Source of the DNA: Streptomyces sp. ST2-7A
GTDB taxonomy: Bacteria; Actinomycetota; Actinomycetes; Streptomycetales; Streptomycetaceae
DNA length: 64,000 nucleotides
Reading direction: 5' to 3'
NCBI RefSeq assembly: GCF_021390475.1
Contig: NZ_JAJUWS010000011.1
Location: forward strand, 79,822 to 143,821
Shown here: one piece after another, positions 61,121 to 64,000 of the stretch
Position numbering within the stretch: position 1 is the stretch's first letter
How the letters are laid out: every line of letters starts with the position of its first letter
The notes under the pieces: model-generated
What the model was told of the DNA's origin: nothing
The model's database searches: none
Seen by the model: the letters and a program-made list of their open reading frames with translations, nothing else
Position numbers and translations under genes: made by a program

Positions 61121-62127
61121 CGGACACCCTCCCCGACCGCGAGGAGCGGATCGCCATCGGTCGACCGACCCAGGGGCAGCGGGTCGGAGATCCTGCCGAC
61201 GAAGCCGGTCCCGTCACCGGCGTCACCGATGTTCTCGAAGGCCAGCATCACCCACCGGCCGGCGCGGTCCCGGATCACCCGGCCGCTGTACAGCTCGTCA
61301 CCGGTCAGCCGGACCGCGCGCTCCACCGGGAACGGCCCGACCGGGCCCGGGGCGGTGACCGCCCAGATGCCGCCGCCCCCGCCGTCCCGCCGCGCCCCCG
61401 CCAGGTGCGCGGTGTCGCAGGAGAAGAGCAGCAGGTGCCGGCCGTCGATGGTGACCGACTGCGGGACCTCCAGGTGGGCGAAGCCCGCGCCCGGCGCGCT
61501 GAGCGGCTCCCGCACCGTCCAGACCTCCAGGTCCGGGGAGGTGGCGTGGCCGATGACCCCGCGATCGCGCGGATCGGCGGGCACCTCCCCGGCCGCGTTC
61601 CGGCCATCGCGTCCGGCGCGGGCGGTGATCAGCATGTGCCACCCGTCCCCCGAGGGATCGGGGAAGACCCAGGGGTCGCGCCAGGCCTCCTCGTGCCAGG
61701 TCCCCTCGGCGAGGGTCTCGTACCGGAACGGGTCGGCGGTCGTCAACGCGGCCGGCGACCTCTCCCAGGTGGTGAGGTCGGCGGACCGGGCCACGCCGAT
61801 CGTCTCGATGTTCCGCGCGGAGTCCGCGGAGGGGAACCGGGCGCCGGTGTAGAACATCCGCCACATCCCGTCCGGGCCCCGCACGACGCTGCCGGTCCAG
61901 GTGGCCGTCTCGTCGAAGGCGCCGGGACCGCCCGGGCCGAGCACCGGACCCCGGTCCGACCAGGTCCGCAGGTCCGTCGAGACCGCGTGCCCGACCACGG
62001 CGTTGCGGTGCCGCAGGTCCGGGTCGCCGAGCGAGCGCGGCGCGTGCAGGTAGAAGAGGTGGAACAGGTCGCCGGAGTCGGCGATCCAGAAATCCCAGAC
62101 CCAGTGGTCGTCCAGGGCGAAGGTCAC
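61117..62127 (-). CDS. GH32/GH43-like five-bladed beta-propeller glycoside hydrolase
   Basis: A 336-residue protein with the repeated blade motifs of clan GH-J/F enzymes: HWVWDFWIADSGDLFHLFYL with Asp near the N-terminus, NAVVGHAVSTDLRTW, TWTGSVVRGPDGMWRMFYTG, EAWRDPWVFPDPSGDGWHML (Arg-Asp-Pro) and FAHLEVPQSVTIDGRHLLLF with a Glu in the position of the acid/base. No signal peptide, so it acts on imported oligosaccharide. GTG 62127 is the only plausible start and lacks a ribosome site; a 16-base hairpin lies just upstream in the leader. It is coupled to the serine hydrolase gene. Confidence 0.85.
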   Translation of the reverse strand: MTFALDDHWVWDFWIADSGDLFHLFYLHAPRSLGDPDLRHRNAVVGHAVSTDLRTWSDRGPVLGPGGPGAFDETATWTGSVVRGPDGMWRMFYTGARFPSADSARNIETIGVARSADLTTWERSPAALTTADPFRYETLAEGTWHEEAWRDPWVFPDPSGDGWHMLITARAGRDGRNAAGEVPADPRDRGVIGHATSPDLEVWTVREPLSAPGAGFAHLEVPQSVTIDGRHLLLFSCDTAHLAGARRDGGGGGIWAVTAPGPVGPFPVERAVRLTGDELYSGRVIRDRAGRWVMLAFENIGDAGDGTGFVGRISDPLPLGRSTDGDPLLAVGEGVR

Positions 62128-62154
62128 GGAGGTGCTCGATTCGGTGTGAGGGGA

Positions 62155-62188
62155 GGACGGCGTCGGCGCGGGCGCGCCGACGCCGTCC
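62155..62188 (-). terminator. Hairpin between the permease and hydrolase genes
   Basis: GGACGGCGTCGGCGCG (62155-62170) and its exact complement (62173-62188), two bases apart. Inside an apparent operon it may reduce read-through or protect the transporter message rather than fully terminate. Confidence 0.65.
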
Positions 62189-62228
62189 GAGCGGTGGGGA
62201 GCCGGGTGACCGGGGCGGGGGCGGGGCG

Positions 62229-63053
62229 TCAGCCCTTCACGGCCCCCCGCAGCAGGGCCCGGATGAACTGCCGCTGGAAGACGAGGAAGACGATGATCGC
62301 CGGGGTGATGATGATCAGCGCGCCGGCGTTCAGCAGCGGGATGCTCAGCGAGTACTGCCCCTGGAAGAAGGTCAGGGCGCCGGCGGCGGTGCGCTTGAGC
62401 GGGTCGTCGATGAGCACCACCGGCAGCAGGAACTGGTTCCAGGTCCACAGGAACAGCAGGATGCCCAGGGCCGAGACGGCCGGCATCGCCAGCGGCAGCT
62501 GGATCCGCCGGAACTCCTGCCACAGGCCGGCACCGTCCACCCGTGCCGCCTCGGCCAGCTCCGGCGGGACGTTGACGAAGTGGGCGCGCATCCAGAAGAC
62601 GCCGAAGGGCATGAACAACCCGATCAGTGGGAAGATCACCGCCCACTGCGAGTTGAGCGTCCCCAGGGCCTGCGCCTGGTAGTAGAGCGGGATGATCAGG
62701 GCCTCGAAGGGGATGGTCAGGCCCAGCACCATGAAGATCAGCACGCCCCGTCCGCCGCGCACCCGCAGCCCGCCGAGCGCGTACCCGGCGAGGGTGGCGA
62801 TCAGCAGACTGACCGGCACCACCCCGAGCACGATGAACAGACTGGAGCCCATCAGCTCCCACACGTGCCCGGTCTCGAAGGCCCTGACGAAGTTGCCCCA
62901 CTGGGGGTCGGAGGGCCAGGCCAGACCGGTGGGGTTCACATCGGCCGGCTGCAACGCCGCCGAGATCATGTTCACCAGTGGGATGACGGTGAGCACGAGG
63001 GCGAGGATCAGCAGGACGCGACCCAGCACCCGCTCGGTGCGGTCGGCGATCAT
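62229..63053 (-). CDS. Carbohydrate ABC transporter permease (MalG type)
   Basis: A 274-residue inner-membrane permease with six predicted helices, starting after MIADRTERVLGR. The EAA loop that contacts the ATPase is ELAEAARVDGAGLWQEFRRI followed by QLPLAMPA near residue 170-197. PLYYQAQALGTLNSQWAVI and FWMRAHFVNVPPE are typical of the CUT1 class. It forms a heterodimer with the permease encoded upstream. The ATG overlaps that gene's stop (ATGA at 63050-63053). No ATPase gene is in view, as is usual where a shared MsiK-type ATPase serves sugar importers. Confidence 0.94.
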   Translation of the reverse strand: MIADRTERVLGRVLLILALVLTVIPLVNMISAALQPADVNPTGLAWPSDPQWGNFVRAFETGHVWELMGSSLFIVLGVVPVSLLIATLAGYALGGLRVRGGRGVLIFMVLGLTIPFEALIIPLYYQAQALGTLNSQWAVIFPLIGLFMPFGVFWMRAHFVNVPPELAEAARVDGAGLWQEFRRIQLPLAMPAVSALGILLFLWTWNQFLLPVVLIDDPLKRTAAGALTFFQGQYSLSIPLLNAGALIIITPAIIVFLVFQRQFIRALLRGAVKG

Positions 63054-64000
63054 CGGTCACCCGCCTTCGACAGACGCTGGATCGGCAGCACGCACACCAG
63101 CACCAGGACCATCAGCACGATCCCGAACGCCGAGGCCAACCCGACGTCGCTCTGGGTGAAACCGATCCGGTAGATGGACAGGGCCGGCACCTGGGTGGCG
63201 CGTCCGGGCCCGCCCTGGGTGGAGGTGTAGATGATGTCGAAGCTGCTCAGCGCCGCGATCACGCTGAGCGTCATCAGCACGGCGATCTCCTGCCGCAGCC
63301 CGGGCAGCGTGATGGTGAAGAACTCCCGCCACCACCCGGCGCCGTCGAGCCGGACCGCCTCGTACAGCGAACCGTCGATCTTGCCGATGCCGGTGAGCAG
63401 CAGGACGGTGCACAGGCCGGTCAGCACCCAGGAGCCGATCAACCCCACGGCGGGCAGCGCCGTGCCGTAGTCCGCCAGCCACGGTCGGGCGATCCACCCG
63501 AGGCCGAGCCAACCGAGGATCTCGTTGACCGCGCCGGTCTGCGCGTACATCCACGACCAGGCGATACCGGCCGCGGCGAGCGGGATGATCTGTGGCAGGA
63601 ACAGGATGGTCTGCGACGCCCGGGAGAACGGCCCCGGGCGCAGGGAGCGGATGAGCGTGGCGAGCATCAGGCCCGCGCCGACCGGGATGACGGTGAAGAA
63701 CGCGATCAGCACGAACGCGTTGCGGATCGAGGCCAGCAGATGGGGGTCGCTGAACACCGTGACGTAGTTGTCCAGCCCGACCCAGGTGGCGGCACCGACG
63801 CCGTTCCAGTCGTAGAACGAGTACTGGACACCCATGAACAGCGGCCAGATGACGAACCCGATGTACGCGCCGAGGGCCGGCAGCAGCAGGAGCCACCCGC
63901 GGTCGGCCGCCCGTCGGGCCGGCGGGGTGTCGCTGGCCAGCAGCCGGGGCGCGTTCGCGGTGAGGTTCTGGAAGGTGTCCCGGTTGATCTTGAACGTGAC
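63050..64000 (-). CDS. Carbohydrate ABC transporter permease (MalF type), partial
   Basis: A CUT1 permease whose start lies beyond the right edge: the frame is open to base 64000 with no ATG or GTG upstream of 63835. Readable parts include RGWLLLLPALGAYIGFVIWP, VGLDNYVTVFSDPHLL, FLPQIIPLAAAGIAWSWMYA and the EAA loop LYEAVRLDGAGWWREFFTI. It pairs with the downstream MalG-type permease. The N-terminal extension VTFKINRDTFQNLTAN is unusual for the family. A substrate-binding protein gene would be expected just outside the window. Confidence 0.93.
   Translation of the reverse strand, partial: VTFKINRDTFQNLTANAPRLLASDTPPARRAADRGWLLLLPALGAYIGFVIWPLFMGVQYSFYDWNGVGAATWVGLDNYVTVFSDPHLLASIRNAFVLIAFFTVIPVGAGLMLATLIRSLRPGPFSRASQTILFLPQIIPLAAAGIAWSWMYAQTGAVNEILGWLGLGWIARPWLADYGTALPAVGLIGSWVLTGLCTVLLLTGIGKIDGSLYEAVRLDGAGWWREFFTITLPGLRQEIAVLMTLSVIAALSSFDIIYTSTQGGPGRATQVPALSIYRIGFTQSDVGLASAFGIVLMVLVLVCVLPIQRLSKAGDR

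Overview
The window is very GC-rich DNA with codon use and gene families typical of Streptomyces or a close actinomycete: BREX-2/Pgl genes, an XRE-DUF5753/DUF397 pair, SpoIIE-type phosphatases, a SARP regulator, an F420-dependent oxidoreductase and many GTG starts with translational overlaps. Most intergenic regions hold long GC-rich hairpins. No tRNA, rRNA, CRISPR array or insertion sequence was found.

Layout. (1) 1-12.7 kb is a defence island: the 5' end of pglX and complete pglW (BREX type 2 / phage growth limitation), divergent from a 2,240-residue DUF4011-helicase-Vsr-DUF3320 protein. (2) 12.7-14.1 kb holds a zinc-handling module: a 27-histidine protein and an ArsR/SmtB regulator with a textbook alpha-5 zinc site, with candidate operators. 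(3) 14.1-30.5 kb carries small enzymes, a Rieske membrane protein, two SpoIIE phosphatase units (one coupled to an acyl-CoA dehydrogenase, one a giant hybrid kinase-phosphatase coupled to a STAS protein), and a HATPase / XRE / DUF397 regulatory set. Remnants of an alpha/beta-hydrolase and of a STAS gene lie between them. (4) 30.5-43.5 kb holds a beta-family protein, a lipoprotein, an ion channel, an AfsR/SARP-type regulator with phased repeats upstream, MazG-like, F420 and homocysteine methyltransferase genes, and a chromate transporter. (5) 43.6-47.9 kb has arginine deiminase and ornithine carbamoyltransferase, a polynucleotide kinase-phosphatase-like gene with a frameshift, and a DUF3099 protein. 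(6) 48-52.8 kb has an unknown coiled-coil protein, an SDR and a receptor-type Ser/Thr kinase whose VAxK lysine is arginine. (7) 52.9-64 kb is a sugar-acid catabolic region: a GntR/FCD regulator divergent from a cellulase-like protein; an operon of SDR, galactonate-type dehydratase, KDPG-type aldolase and KDG-type kinase; and a second operon of two ABC permeases, a GH32-like hydrolase, a beta-lactamase-fold hydrolase and a DUF1330 protein.

How the parts work together. The island pairs a methylation-based phage exclusion system with a helicase-nuclease. The zinc module looks self-regulated. The sugar region would import a carbohydrate, hydrolyse it and convert a sugar acid to pyruvate plus glyceraldehyde-3-phosphate; AT-rich palindromes in front of the regulator and in front of the catabolic operon suggest one regulator for both.

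Three genes (16347-16636, 32230-33335, 46192-47542) are each split by a single-base frame change. This may be real decay or sequence error and should be settled before those genes are interpreted.
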